From Sphingobium chlorophenolicum (GTDB taxonomy: Bacteria > Pseudomonadota > Alphaproteobacteria > Sphingomonadales > Sphingomonadaceae): a DNA stretch of 64,000 nucleotides. Shown in pieces: positions 44,227-54,411 of this stretch (the stretch's first letter is position 1; each line of letters starts with the position of its first letter). The notes beneath the pieces were generated by a model. It was not told where the DNA came from. It made no database searches and was given only the letters and a program-made list of their open reading frames with translations. The position numbers and the translations under genes are program-made. The stretch is from NCBI RefSeq assembly GCF_000722875.1, contig NZ_JFHR01000001.1, positions 186,001 to 250,000 of the forward strand. The letters are read 5' to 3'.

Positions 44227-44532
44227 TCAGCTGCGCTTGCGGACAAATTCCGCACGAAGCACCAAACCTTTGATGCCTTCATACCGGCAGTCGATTTCCT
44301 GCGGGTCATCCGTGAGGCGGATCGACTTTATCAGCGTTCCCCGCCTCAGAGTCTGGCCGGCGCCCTTGACGACCAGATCCTTGATCAACGTGACCTGGTC
44401 GCCGTCGGCAAGCAGGTTGCCCACGGCATCGCGGACTTCGATCCGGTCCGCGGTGGCGCGCCGTTCCTTCAGTTCGGATGCAGCCATCCATTCACCGGAT
44501 TCTTCATCGTAGACATATTCATCTTCGCTCAT
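44227..44532 (-). CDS. PhnA-domain protein (YjdM-like), N-terminal zinc ribbon lost
   Basis: A 101-residue cytosolic protein. The C-terminal PhnA domain is clear: VRDAVGNLLADGDQVTLIKD, GTLIKSIRLTDDPQEIDC, GIKGLVLRAEFVRKRS. The usual N-terminal CxxC...CxxC zinc ribbon is replaced by an acidic stretch (EDEYVYDEESGEWMAASE) without cysteines. The family name 'alkylphosphonate utilisation' is historical; the function is not established. ATGGAGAACTCC before the ATG sets the start at 44532. Confidence 0.85.
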   Translation of the reverse strand: MSEDEYVYDEESGEWMAASELKERRATADRIEVRDAVGNLLADGDQVTLIKDLVVKGAGQTLRRGTLIKSIRLTDDPQEIDCRYEGIKGLVLRAEFVRKRS

Positions 44533-44560
44533 GGAGTTCTCCATCGGTCAGGAATGTGCG

Positions 44561-45253
44561 TCAGGCACCGAACAGATCGCGTTCAATCAGCCAGGCGCGC
44601 ATTGCCAGCAATGCGGCGACGAGGGCAGCCACGGCAAAGGCTCTGGCGTCGAGCGTGATCCACGCAACAGCGCCTGCAAGCCCGCCAATAAGGAAGACCA
44701 GCCAAAAGGATGCATGCAAGCCAAGCTGGCGATAGTTCGCGTGATGCCGTCCGCCGGCCAATGCCTCCCCGAACCGCACGACCTGCGTGGAGGGCGAAAT
44801 AGCCTCCTGCAGGTCGGGATCATCCCTCTCAAAAGTGCAATGAGCACTACCCATGGCCATCGCGATCAGCACGGCCGGGATGATCGCCAGATGCGAGAGG
44901 AATGTCAGATAGGCGGCGGCCAACGCGATTGCGGTACAAACGAGCGCGATTGTGCGCCGGTACCGGCCTAGCCAGTGCGTAATCAAGGTCGTGAGGACCA
45001 CACCCCCCACGAAGCTGAAGATCATTCCGCCCACAAATTTCGTGATACCAAAGCCACCGGGAAGGCTCGTGCCCAGAACAGTGGCGTTGGCCTCGGGCGA
45101 GGCAAGGAAGACGTGCCCGAATGCCAGAAAGCCGGCTGCATTGATCGCGCCGGCAAGGGCCGCCAGCATGGCGGCCAGTTGGACCAGCGCGCGCTGCGCT
45201 CTGCCGATATCCAGGGAGCTGGGCCGTCTGCCTGTCCGATCCGGTTCGCTCAT
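44561..45253 (-). CDS. YoaK/DUF1275 family membrane protein
   Basis: A 230-residue inner-membrane protein with about six TM helices. Family features include LAGAINAAGFLAFGHVFLAS near the N-terminus (the DUF1275 usual start is AGxxDAxGFL, here with Asn for Asp) and GSAHCTFERDDP in the middle. It resembles a small transporter, function unknown. It lies 28 bases from the PhnA-domain gene and 9 bases after the thiolase stop, so is probably co-transcribed with the thiolase gene. Confidence 0.82.
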   Translation of the reverse strand: MSEPDRTGRRPSSLDIGRAQRALVQLAAMLAALAGAINAAGFLAFGHVFLASPEANATVLGTSLPGGFGITKFVGGMIFSFVGGVVLTTLITHWLGRYRRTIALVCTAIALAAAYLTFLSHLAIIPAVLIAMAMGSAHCTFERDDPDLQEAISPSTQVVRFGEALAGGRHHANYRQLGLHASFWLVFLIGGLAGAVAWITLDARAFAVAALVAALLAMRAWLIERDLFGA

Positions 45254-45262
45254 GCTCGCCTC

Positions 45263-46459
45263 TTACGCATCCTGGCTCGGCAATCGCTCGATCACGAGTG
45301 CAATGCCTTGTCCGCCGCCAATGCACATGGTCACAAGCCCGTAGCGGCCGCCAATACGCTCGAGCTCGTAAAGCGCCTTGATGGTGATGATGGCGCCGGT
45401 TGCCCCGACGGGATGCCCAAGTCCAATGCCGCTGCCATTGGGATTGACCTTCTCGGGCGGGAAATCGAGCAGTTTGGCGACCGCGCAAGCCTGCGCGGCA
45501 AAAGCCTCGTTCGCCTCGATCACGTCGATGTCGTCAAGCGATAGTCCGGCCCGCTTGAGGGCGATGGGCACGGCTTCGACGGGACCGAGCCCCATCACTT
45601 CGGGGGCAACACCGGCATGTCCCCAGCTTACAACCCTGGCGCGGGGTGTCAGGCCGTGTCTCTCGGCGGCGGCGGCGGAAGCCAGCACCAGAGCCGCGCC
45701 AGCGTCGTTGATGCCGCTGGCGTTGCCCGCCGTTACGGTCCCGCCATCCTTGCGGAAGATGGGCGTGAGTGCGCCGAGGCCTTCGCTGGAAACGTCGGTG
45801 CGCACATGCTCGTCGGCCTCGAACATAAAGGTGCCGCTACGGCCCTTGACCTCGACGGAAACGATCTGCTCGCGAAAACGGTCTTCCTGCTGTGCTCTTG
45901 CTGCCCGGCGATGGCTTTCGGCCGCCAGCGCGTCCTGCTCGGCCCGGGTGATGCCATGACGTTCGGCAACGTTCTCGGCAGTGACCCCCATGTGACCTGC
46001 ACCGAACGGATCGCTCAGCGTCGCGTTCATCGCGTCGATCATCATTTCATCGCCCATCCTGCGCCCCCAGCGCAGGCCCTTGAGAACGTGTGGGGATTGG
46101 CTCATGCTCTCGACACCGCCAGCAACGGCGATGTCACACTCGGCCAATGCGATCATTTGGGCGGCGGAAATAATCGCCTGCACACTCGATCCGCAAAGGC
46201 GGTTCAGGGTGAGCGCCGGGGTCCGATCGGGAATCCCCGCCGCGATAGCGGCAATTCGCGAGACATATGCATCGCTGGGTTCGCTTTGAATGACCTGGCC
46301 AAGGACAACATGCTCGACATGGCCTGGTTCGATTCCGGCCCGCTTGATGGCTTCGGCAATGACGATGCGGCCAAGCTCCCACGGCGCGACGTCCTTAAGG
46401 CTGCCTCCAAAATCCCCGATAGCGGTGCGCACACCCGACAGGATCACGACGTCGTTCAA
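45263..46459 (-). CDS. Acetyl-CoA C-acetyltransferase (thiolase)
   Basis: A 398-residue thiolase II. The nucleophile is Cys89 in LNRLCGSSVQA, the same number as in the Zoogloea enzyme. Other active-site blocks are NEAFAAQA, GHPVGATGA and the second Cys in MCIGGGQGIALV. It condenses or cleaves acetyl/acyl-CoA, typically for PHB synthesis or beta-oxidation. The start is TTG at 46459 after GGAAGGAAAT; the frame is open further upstream but overlaps the transporter gene and does not look like thiolase. No phaB or phaC lies nearby. Confidence 0.92.
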   Translation of the reverse strand: MNDVVILSGVRTAIGDFGGSLKDVAPWELGRIVIAEAIKRAGIEPGHVEHVVLGQVIQSEPSDAYVSRIAAIAAGIPDRTPALTLNRLCGSSVQAIISAAQMIALAECDIAVAGGVESMSQSPHVLKGLRWGRRMGDEMMIDAMNATLSDPFGAGHMGVTAENVAERHGITRAEQDALAAESHRRAARAQQEDRFREQIVSVEVKGRSGTFMFEADEHVRTDVSSEGLGALTPIFRKDGGTVTAGNASGINDAGAALVLASAAAAERHGLTPRARVVSWGHAGVAPEVMGLGPVEAVPIALKRAGLSLDDIDVIEANEAFAAQACAVAKLLDFPPEKVNPNGSGIGLGHPVGATGAIITIKALYELERIGGRYGLVTMCIGGGQGIALVIERLPSQDA

Positions 46460-46511
46460 ATTTCCTTCCTTTCGACAATATGTTCGCCCGAACCGCAGCA
46501 GGGTGCGCCGA

Positions 46512-48188
46512 TCAGTGCGGCTGAGTTTTGGGCGCTTCGAGCAAGCTGACCGCGAGCGACTGGGCGCTGGCGAAGTCCGCGGCATAGAAAAGCTTGTCCG
46601 AACCAGCTTCCAGGTGAACGCGCGCAAGCATCGACTTCGGTTGCGGCTGCACGCCGGACAACACGACCGTTGCGCCGGCGACGCGCGCTTGTTCGATGAA
46701 CTGTTCGAGCGCCTGGACGCCGCTTGCATCGAGCAGGGGAACGAGCCGCATGCGCAGGATGATGACTTTGGGCGACTGACCGACGCGGCGCAGCGTATCG
46801 AGCAGTTCGCCTGCTACGCCGAAGAAGAACGGGCCGGTGATCCGGAACACCTCGACACCCTCCGGCAACGCGTCGCGCTGGTGAACGTCTTCGGAATCGA
46901 GATCGATGTCCTGCCGGCCGCTGCTGTCGACCTCGACAGCCTCGCTCATGCGGGCCATGAAGAGGAGCGAGGCCAGAGTTACGCCGACGCCGATTGCGAC
47001 GGTGAGATCCACCAGTACCGTCAGGCCGAATGTCAGTAGCAGCACGGCCCGGTCGCTGTTGGGCATGTGCAGCAAGGCAATGAACCGCTCATATTCACTC
47101 ATGCCCCAGGCGACCATGAACAGGATCGCGGCAAGCGCGGCCATGGGTACGAATGCCATCAGGTCCGTGGCGAACAGGATGAACAGAAGAAGGAACACGG
47201 CATGCATGATTCCGGCAACCGGGGTTCTGGCCCCGGAGCGGATATTGGTGGCGGTACGCGCAATCGCGCCCGTCGCGGGTAGCCCACCGAACAGGGCGGA
47301 TCCGATATTGGCGACGCCCTGGCCGATCAATTCCTGGTTGGAGCGATGCCGCGTTCCGGCCATGCCATCGGCGACGACGGCCGACAGCAGGGCTTCGATG
47401 CCGGCGAGAAATGCAATGGTGAATGCCGAAGGCATCACCGCATTGATCTTGGCGAAGGTGAATTCCGGCAGGGACGGCATCGGCAGGCCGGAAGGAATGT
47501 CCGGGAAGCGGGAGCCGATAGTGTCGACCGGGAGCTTGAGCAGAGCGACGGCGAGGGAACTTACCACGACCGCGATCAGGAACCCGGGCAGTCTGGGCGC
47601 GAGTTTGCGCAGCACGATGATGGTCGCAAGTGCTCCGACCCCGACGCCTAGAGTTGCCCAACTGGTGCTCGGCAGAGCGGCGAGATAGGACTGCCATTTG
47701 GGCAGGAACTCAGCCGGGACCTCGGTCATCGAGAGCCCGAGGAAGTCCTTCACCTGACTCGAGGCAATGATAACGGCGATCCCCGCGGTGAATCCGGTGA
47801 CGACCGGATGGGGGATGAATTTGATCATCTGCCCGAGGCGAAACGCACCGGCGGCAATGAGGATGATGCCTGCCAGGAGCGTCGCGATCAGCAGCCCATC
47901 ATAGCCGTGCTGGGCGATAACATTGAAAATGACGACGACAAAGGCGCCCGTGGGTCCGCCGACCTGGACCCGCGATCCGCCGAGCGCGGAAATCAGGAAC
48001 CCCGCCACCACGGCCGTGACAAGCCCCTTGTCGGGAGAAGCGCCGCTGGCGATGCCCAGGGCCATGGCAAGAGGCAGCGCGACGATCGCGACCGTCAGGC
48101 CCGCTATGGCGTCGGCGCGGAAGGTCTGAGCGGTGTACCCTTCGCGCAAGGTCGTGATGAGCTTGGGCGTATAGGCTTTCGCGCTCAC
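46512..48188 (-). CDS. SulP-family anion transporter with STAS domain
   Basis: A 558-residue inner-membrane transporter: twelve or more hydrophobic segments (about 25-420) starting with the signature DAIAGLTVAIVALPLAMALGIAS, and a cytoplasmic STAS domain (about 450-545; GVEVFRITGPFFFGVA, VIILRMRLVPLLDASG). The family carries sulfate, bicarbonate or dicarboxylates; the substrate cannot be read from sequence. GTG is the start, overlapping the XRE-gene stop (GTGA). A thiolase gene follows. Confidence 0.9.
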   Translation of the reverse strand: MSAKAYTPKLITTLREGYTAQTFRADAIAGLTVAIVALPLAMALGIASGASPDKGLVTAVVAGFLISALGGSRVQVGGPTGAFVVVIFNVIAQHGYDGLLIATLLAGIILIAAGAFRLGQMIKFIPHPVVTGFTAGIAVIIASSQVKDFLGLSMTEVPAEFLPKWQSYLAALPSTSWATLGVGVGALATIIVLRKLAPRLPGFLIAVVVSSLAVALLKLPVDTIGSRFPDIPSGLPMPSLPEFTFAKINAVMPSAFTIAFLAGIEALLSAVVADGMAGTRHRSNQELIGQGVANIGSALFGGLPATGAIARTATNIRSGARTPVAGIMHAVFLLLFILFATDLMAFVPMAALAAILFMVAWGMSEYERFIALLHMPNSDRAVLLLTFGLTVLVDLTVAIGVGVTLASLLFMARMSEAVEVDSSGRQDIDLDSEDVHQRDALPEGVEVFRITGPFFFGVAGELLDTLRRVGQSPKVIILRMRLVPLLDASGVQALEQFIEQARVAGATVVLSGVQPQPKSMLARVHLEAGSDKLFYAADFASAQSLAVSLLEAPKTQPH

Positions 48189-48499
48189 CTGACCGGTTCC
48201 TCCGCCTTGTCATAGAGAAGCGACTGCCCCTGGCCGCCGGACTTTCCCGCGGTCGTTTCGCGCAGACGCACACCGCGGCCCACGCCCGTGCTGGGCGCAT
48301 TCTCGCCCAGCAGTTCGATGCCTGCGCCTTCCAGCGCGGTGATCACCTTGACCAGCGTGTCGACCACACCGCGCACTTGGCCATCGGATGATTCCATGCG
48401 CTGGATGGTCGGCAGGGAGAGGCCGGCCAGCGCGGCGAGCTGGCGTTGATCAAGTCCGAGGAGGGCGCGCGCGGCGCGCATTTGCTGCGACGTGATCAT
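48185..48499 (-). CDS. XRE-family transcriptional regulator
   Basis: A 104-residue protein with one HTH_3 domain (about 3-58: MRAARALLGLDQRQLAALAGLSLPTIQRMES). The remainder is short, polar and shows no known sensor domain. It is translationally coupled to the SulP transporter (GTGA) and probably controls it and itself; the inverted repeat 11 bases upstream of its ATG is a likely operator. Confidence 0.88.
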   Translation of the reverse strand: MITSQQMRAARALLGLDQRQLAALAGLSLPTIQRMESSDGQVRGVVDTLVKVITALEGAGIELLGENAPSTGVGRGVRLRETTAGKSGGQGQSLLYDKAEEPVR

Positions 48500-48509
48500 G
48501 TTGGCTCCA

Positions 48510-48526
48510 TGATGTTTAATACATCA
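48510..48526. promoter_or_regulatory. Inverted repeat upstream of the XRE gene
   Basis: Arms TGATG/CATCA separated by 7 bases (TTTAATA) in an AT-rich patch 11 bases before the start. Fits an autoregulatory operator overlapping the promoter. Confidence 0.4.
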
Positions 48527-48682
48527 AATATCACTCTTAACAAATTAGGAGGGAGTTGTATATGTGCATTGTACCGGATAATCGATCACACGCGCTTTGT
48601 CGGGGTGAGGTATTTCCGCGTCTGAGAAAGCCGATGGTCTTGAGGGCTGCGACCTTCGAGCCTCCAGATCGGAGATGAGCAA

Positions 48683-50477
<1,795 letters not shown>

Positions 50478-50485
<8 letters not shown>

Positions 50486-50969
50486 CCTCATCCGGTTCCC
50501 CTTTGACAAGTTTCACGAAAAGCCAGAATCCATGCCCGCTCATGAACAGGGATCGGTAACCGGCAAGCTTGTCTTGCCGGTCACAGGTTGGGCCGCGATC
50601 CTGCGCGGGTTGCGCGGGCGATGCCCCCGGTGCGGCGAGGCGCGCCTGTTCATGCGGTTCCTGAAACCGATCCCTCATTGCCCGCAATGCGGCCAGGACT
50701 GGACGCATCAGCAAGCTGATGATTTCCCGGCCTATGTCTCGATCTTCGTGACGGGGCATCTGATGGCGCCGCTCATTATCGCCGTGACCAGTCGCGCGGA
50801 AATGTCCGTGCCGATGTTGATGGCGATCCTGCTTCCGTTGGCGTTGCTCCTGATGGTCGGGCTGCTTCAGCCCGCCAAGGGAGCCATCATTGCCTTGCAG
50901 TGGTGGTTCGGCATGCATGGGTTTCGCAGGGAACGCCCGGGAGCAATTCCGGACGACGCCGATACATGA
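50478..50969 (+). CDS. DUF983 zinc-ribbon membrane protein
   Basis: A 163-residue protein with a cytosolic zinc ribbon ([24 protein letters not shown]) and two TM helices (about 90-108 and 112-132), the standard DUF983 layout. Function unknown; homologues often lie near cytochrome oxidase genes. ATG 50478 overlaps the pckA stop by 8 bases; a second ATG at 50532 is equally possible. Confidence 0.85.
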
Positions 50970-51072
50970 TCTTCAGCTTCGGCCGTGGCCAGTCTCGAGA
51001 TTGACCAGGGTATGAGGCTGTCGGGCCGATGCGCGACTTCTCAAATTCAACTTTTTGCCGGAGAACTTTGTC

Positions 51073-52248
51073 TTGCCTCAGAGCAAAGTCCTGACGCGTT
51101 ACGTGAACGCCATTTCAACGGGTCAGCTGCGCCCTGACGACGCCCAGCGGCAGGTCGCTCTGCGTTTCGGCAAGGCGGTTGCGGAATTGGAAGCACAGGC
51201 GCGCCGTCAGGGCCTCCTGTCGCGTTTCGTCAGGCGCAAACCCGATCCCGTGCGGGGAGTCTATCTCTGGGGAGGGGTCGGCCGCGGCAAATCGATGCTG
51301 ATGGATCTCTTCTTCGACTGCGTCGAGATCGCCGGGAAACGGCGCGTCCACTTCCACGAGTTCATGCAGGAGGTGCATGACCGGCTACGCTCCGAACGCG
51401 CCAAGGAGACCGGCGATCCGATATTGCCGGTCGCCGATGCCATCGCGGCCGAAGCGCGGCTGATCGCCTTCGACGAAATGATCGTAACCAATTCGGCTGA
51501 CGCGATGATCCTGTCGAGGCTGTTTACCCGGATCATCGGACATGGCGTTACCGTGGTCGCTACATCCAACCGGCCGCCTCAGGACCTCTACAAGAACGGC
51601 CTCAACCGCGAACATTTTCTGCCATTCATCGCGCTCCTCAAGGATCGGCTCGATGTGCTCACCCTGGATGGGCCGACTGACTATCGCATGCAGCGCCTTG
51701 GAGGGTTCCAGACCTGGCACGTGCCCAATGGCGATGCGGCGACGGAAGCCCTGAGCCGGGCGTTCTTCCGGTTGACCGATTTTCCGGTCGAGGACCGGGA
51801 GCATGTTCCCTCCGAAACACTGGCAATCAAGGGCGGACGAGAACTGTTCGTGCCCAAGTCGCTGAAAGGCGTGGCCGTCTTCTCATTCAAGCGGCTATGC
51901 GGCGAACCGCGCGGCATTCCCGATTATCTTGCATTGGCCTACCGCTATCACACCGTGATCCTGGTCGGGATCCCCGTTCTCGACGCAAACCGGAAATCGG
52001 AAGCGGCGCGATTCAAGACACTGATCGACGCCTTCTATGAAAATGGCGTCAAGCTGCTGGCTTCCGCCGATCGCGAACCCGACGCGCTGTATTGCGCGGC
52101 AGACGACGCCTTCGAGTTCGAGCGGACGATCTCGCGCCTCAACGAAATGGGATCGCAGGACTATCTCGCCCGCGGTCATGGAGTGAGCGACGAGGTCGCG
52201 CTCGCCGAGGTTCAGCGTCCATCGAGAACACAAAGGCTTATGGAATGA
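51073..52248 (+). CDS. zapE: ZapE-like AFG1-family AAA ATPase
   Basis: A 391-residue ATPase of the AFG1/ZapE family. Walker A GVYLWGGVGRGKSMLMD, Walker B LIAFDEM, sensor ATSNRPPQDLYKNGLNR and arginine motif FSFKRLCGEPRG are all present. ZapE destabilises FtsZ filaments, especially under low oxygen or high temperature in E. coli. The start is unclear: no ATG; TTG at 51073 has GGAG nine bases upstream, TTG at 51055 has none. A chromosomal copy may exist elsewhere. Confidence 0.88.
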   Translation: MPQSKVLTRYVNAISTGQLRPDDAQRQVALRFGKAVAELEAQARRQGLLSRFVRRKPDPVRGVYLWGGVGRGKSMLMDLFFDCVEIAGKRRVHFHEFMQEVHDRLRSERAKETGDPILPVADAIAAEARLIAFDEMIVTNSADAMILSRLFTRIIGHGVTVVATSNRPPQDLYKNGLNREHFLPFIALLKDRLDVLTLDGPTDYRMQRLGGFQTWHVPNGDAATEALSRAFFRLTDFPVEDREHVPSETLAIKGGRELFVPKSLKGVAVFSFKRLCGEPRGIPDYLALAYRYHTVILVGIPVLDANRKSEAARFKTLIDAFYENGVKLLASADREPDALYCAADDAFEFERTISRLNEMGSQDYLARGHGVSDEVALAEVQRPSRTQRLME

Positions 52249-52379
52249 TTCCGAAACCGGATCTCAAGCCGGCAGTCCGAAACAGCGATGTCTATCTGAA
52301 CAGACGTGATGTGTGCCTCGCCGAGGCGAAGGAAATGTACGAGAAAGCGCAGCTGTTCGAGGAACGCCAAAGGCGCTGA
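52245..52379 (+). CDS. 44-residue protein coupled to zapE
   Basis: ATGA overlap with the zapE stop; reads MIPKPDLKPAVRNSDVY, then a charged helix LAEAKEMYEKAQLFEERQRR. Too short for family assignment. The overlap and protein-like helix favour a real gene; no homology is recognised. Confidence 0.45.
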   Translation: MIPKPDLKPAVRNSDVYLNRRDVCLAEAKEMYEKAQLFEERQRR

Positions 52380-52481
52380 CGCCGACAGGTCATGCCTCGC
52401 GCCCTCTGTCGATGCCATCCACCGTCGATTACGGATCCCAAAAGCAGCCTGTGCCTGAGTGATCGCGATTGAGGGAGGCCG

Positions 52482-52898
52482 TCACGAACGGCGATCGCGT
52501 TCCCGCTCCAGGCATTGCCTGAAAGCTGGAAGGTGGCGCTCGCGCGAGGCGGCCTGCAGGTTTTCCATCACCTGGCGCGCCGCGGGGTCGTCGACCATCG
52601 GGATCAGCCGGTCGTAAAGCGCGATATTCTCGATCTCGCCCTGGACCGCGCTTTCGCAAGCCTGCGCGAGAGAAGCTGGTGCCGCCACTTTCCCCGTCCA
52701 TGGATCGGGCGGTACGTCGATGCCCAGCCGGGCAAGCTGGCGCTCAAGTGCGGCGGCATGGCGCTGTTCGGCCTCTATGATGTTGGAAAAGGGCCGGACA
52801 GGGCCGAACTTTTCGATCACGGCGGCATAGGTCGCCTCCGCCTTCCGCTCGTCTTCGAGCGCATCGAGGAGGATGTTTGCCAGCTTTGACGTAGCCAA
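52482..52898 (-). CDS. Ferritin-like domain protein
   Basis: A 138-residue four-helix protein with diiron-type motifs EDERKAEATY (first helix), EAEQRHAAALERQL (ExxH), ESAVQGEIENIALYDRL and ASRERHLPAF (ExxH-like). This is the rubrerythrin/DUF2202-like ferritin layout without a rubredoxin domain. It may store iron or reduce peroxide. It lies 85 bases downstream of dps, after a GC-rich stem-loop, and is probably transcribed by readthrough from the cyd-dps operon. Confidence 0.8.
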   Translation of the reverse strand: MATSKLANILLDALEDERKAEATYAAVIEKFGPVRPFSNIIEAEQRHAAALERQLARLGIDVPPDPWTGKVAAPASLAQACESAVQGEIENIALYDRLIPMVDDPAARQVMENLQAASRERHLPAFRQCLERERDRRS

Positions 52899-52932
52899 GG
52901 TCTCGTCCTTTCAATGGCGGCAGTTCGCTAAC

Positions 52933-52967
52933 GGCCCCGGCCTCGCAGAGATTGCGCGGCCGGGGCC
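52933..52967 (-). terminator. GC-rich stem-loop after dps
   Basis: Perfect 10-bp arms GGCCCCGGCC/GGCCGGGGCC around a 15-base loop, 17 bases past the dps stop. There is no T-run in the transcript direction, so it may be a Rho-assisted or partial terminator, or an mRNA 3'-end stabiliser. Confidence 0.5.
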
Positions 52968-52983
52968 AGTCGTTGAGCGTGTC

Positions 52984-53463
52984 TTACTCTTCGAGCAGGG
53001 CGCGCAGCATCCATGCGGCCTGCTCATGCACGCCGATCCGTTGGGTGAGCAGGTCCGCGGTCGGCTCGTCGCTCGCCTTCTCGACCAGAGGGAACAGCGT
53101 GCGCGCCGTGCGGGCGGCCGCTTCATGCCCCTTGGCGAGGATGTCGACCATGTCGAGCGCCTTCGGCGGCACTTCCGGCGCGTCGGGCAGGGAACTGAGT
53201 TTGGCGAACTGCGCGTAGGAACCGGGTGCGGGCTGTCCGAGCGAGCGGATGCGTTCGGCGATCGGGTCGATCGCGTTCCACAACTCGGTATATTGCGTCA
53301 TGAACATGGCATGGAGGCTGTTGAACATCGGCCCGGTCACGTTCCAGTGAAAGTTGTGCGAGGTCAGATAGAGAGTGTAGGTGTCCGCCAGGAGGCGGCT
53401 CAGGCCTTCGCAAATCGCAACCCGATCTTCCTCGCCGATTCCAATATTCACTTGTCTGGTCAT
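52984..53463 (-). CDS. dps: Dps-family DNA-binding ferritin
   Basis: A 159-residue Dps protein forming a 12-mer that oxidises Fe2+ with peroxide and protects DNA. The ferroxidase site is visible in TSHNFHWNVTGPMFNSLH and LWNAIDPIAERIRSLG. It has a short N-terminus without a long Lys-rich tail, so DNA binding may be weak. GAGAAGACC precedes the ATG. It follows the tlpA stop by 22 bases and is the fifth gene of the cydA operon. Confidence 0.93.
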   Translation of the reverse strand: MTRQVNIGIGEEDRVAICEGLSRLLADTYTLYLTSHNFHWNVTGPMFNSLHAMFMTQYTELWNAIDPIAERIRSLGQPAPGSYAQFAKLSSLPDAPEVPPKALDMVDILAKGHEAAARTARTLFPLVEKASDEPTADLLTQRIGVHEQAAWMLRALLEE

Positions 53464-53485
53464 GGTCTTCTCCTTGATCGAAACT

Positions 53486-54274
53486 CTACTTCAGATCGCG
53501 TAGTCCCGCGAGCAGGGCGGCCCGCGAGATTTCACCGACATGGAGCGCACGGATCACGCCTTTGCTGTCGACGAACAGCGTCGCGGGAAGCCCGGCCGAG
53601 CCGGTCGCGGCAGCTATGCGCAGGTCGCGGTCGAGATGGACGTGCGCCGCTTCAAGGCGCTTGCTGTCCAGCCACGCACGTACGTTGTCTGCATCCTCGC
53701 CCTGATTGACAAGCAGGATCGGCACGGCCGAGTGTGCCGCTTCTACGACCATCATCGGCATTTCACGCTGGCACGGCGGGCACCAGGTTGCCCAGAGATT
53801 GACGACGAACGGCTTGCCCCGGCGATCGTCGAGCAGGCTCGTTCCGCTGTCCAGCGACTGGAGAACGATTCCTTGCGGTAGAGGTCGCTGCGCCGAGGCA
53901 AGGGCCGCTGCCGTGGCGCCGGATGTGACCGCGACGCAGCCCGCGAAGACGAGTGTCAAAGGTGCTAGGGCGCGAGATCGCCGTAGTGACACGCCCAGCA
54001 CGATTGCGGCAGTCACCAGACCGGGGAGCGGCGAGAAACCTCCTTGCCAGACATAGAGGATGGTTGCGGGTTCGATGGCGAAGGCATGCCAGTTCTGCGC
54101 CACAAAACCCGCGCGAGCTGCAACGAGGCCAGCGAGCAATGCCCGCCACGCGGCCGTATCGCAATCCACGCCGCGACGGCGGCCTATCCAGTTCGCCGCC
54201 GCCAGGAAGGCGATGATCCCGAGAATCGCGAACAGCCGTTCCAACGCGAGCGCGAGAGGGCCGATGGCAATCAT
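53486..54274 (-). CDS. TlpA-type thiol:disulfide oxidoreductase with N-terminal membrane domain
   Basis: A 262-residue protein: N-terminal hydrophobic region (about 1-125) with four TM helices resembling part of an Lgt-like fold (RAGFVAQNWHAF, GGFSPLPGL), then a periplasmic thioredoxin domain (about 135-262) with VVNLWATWCPPCQREMP and the cis-Pro LPATLFVD. It likely reduces or oxidises periplasmic disulfides for cytochrome assembly. It lies 12 bases after cydX in the cydABX operon and may cooperate with CydDC, which exports thiols. Confidence 0.88.
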   Translation of the reverse strand: MIAIGPLALALERLFAILGIIAFLAAANWIGRRRGVDCDTAAWRALLAGLVAARAGFVAQNWHAFAIEPATILYVWQGGFSPLPGLVTAAIVLGVSLRRSRALAPLTLVFAGCVAVTSGATAAALASAQRPLPQGIVLQSLDSGTSLLDDRRGKPFVVNLWATWCPPCQREMPMMVVEAAHSAVPILLVNQGEDADNVRAWLDSKRLEAAHVHLDRDLRIAAATGSAGLPATLFVDSKGVIRALHVGEISRAALLAGLRDLK

Positions 54275-54286
54275 GATCCGTCGCGG

Positions 54287-54397
54287 TCAGGCCGCAATGT
54301 CCTCATCGGGATCGGCGTGGAATTCATGCCACATGCCGTTGAGGATACCGAACCCGACGGCGAGGCCCACGCCCAGAATCCAACTGAAATACCACAT
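54287..54397 (-). CDS. cydX: Cytochrome bd small subunit CydX
   Basis: A 36-residue single-TM protein starting MWYFSWILGVGLAVGFG, nearly the E. coli CydX start (MWYFAWILG), with an acidic C-terminus (DPDEDIAA). CydX stabilises the heme-containing bd oxidase. AGGACGACTTTCC precedes the ATG. It lies 14 bases after cydB. Confidence 0.95.
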   Translation of the reverse strand: MWYFSWILGVGLAVGFGILNGMWHEFHADPDEDIAA

Positions 54398-54411
54398 GGA
54401 AAGTCGTCCTT

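Noticed and set aside
51100-51107. TTACGTGA in the zapE 5' region as another FixJ box
   Set aside because: It lies inside coding sequence and differs from TTACGTAG at two positions.
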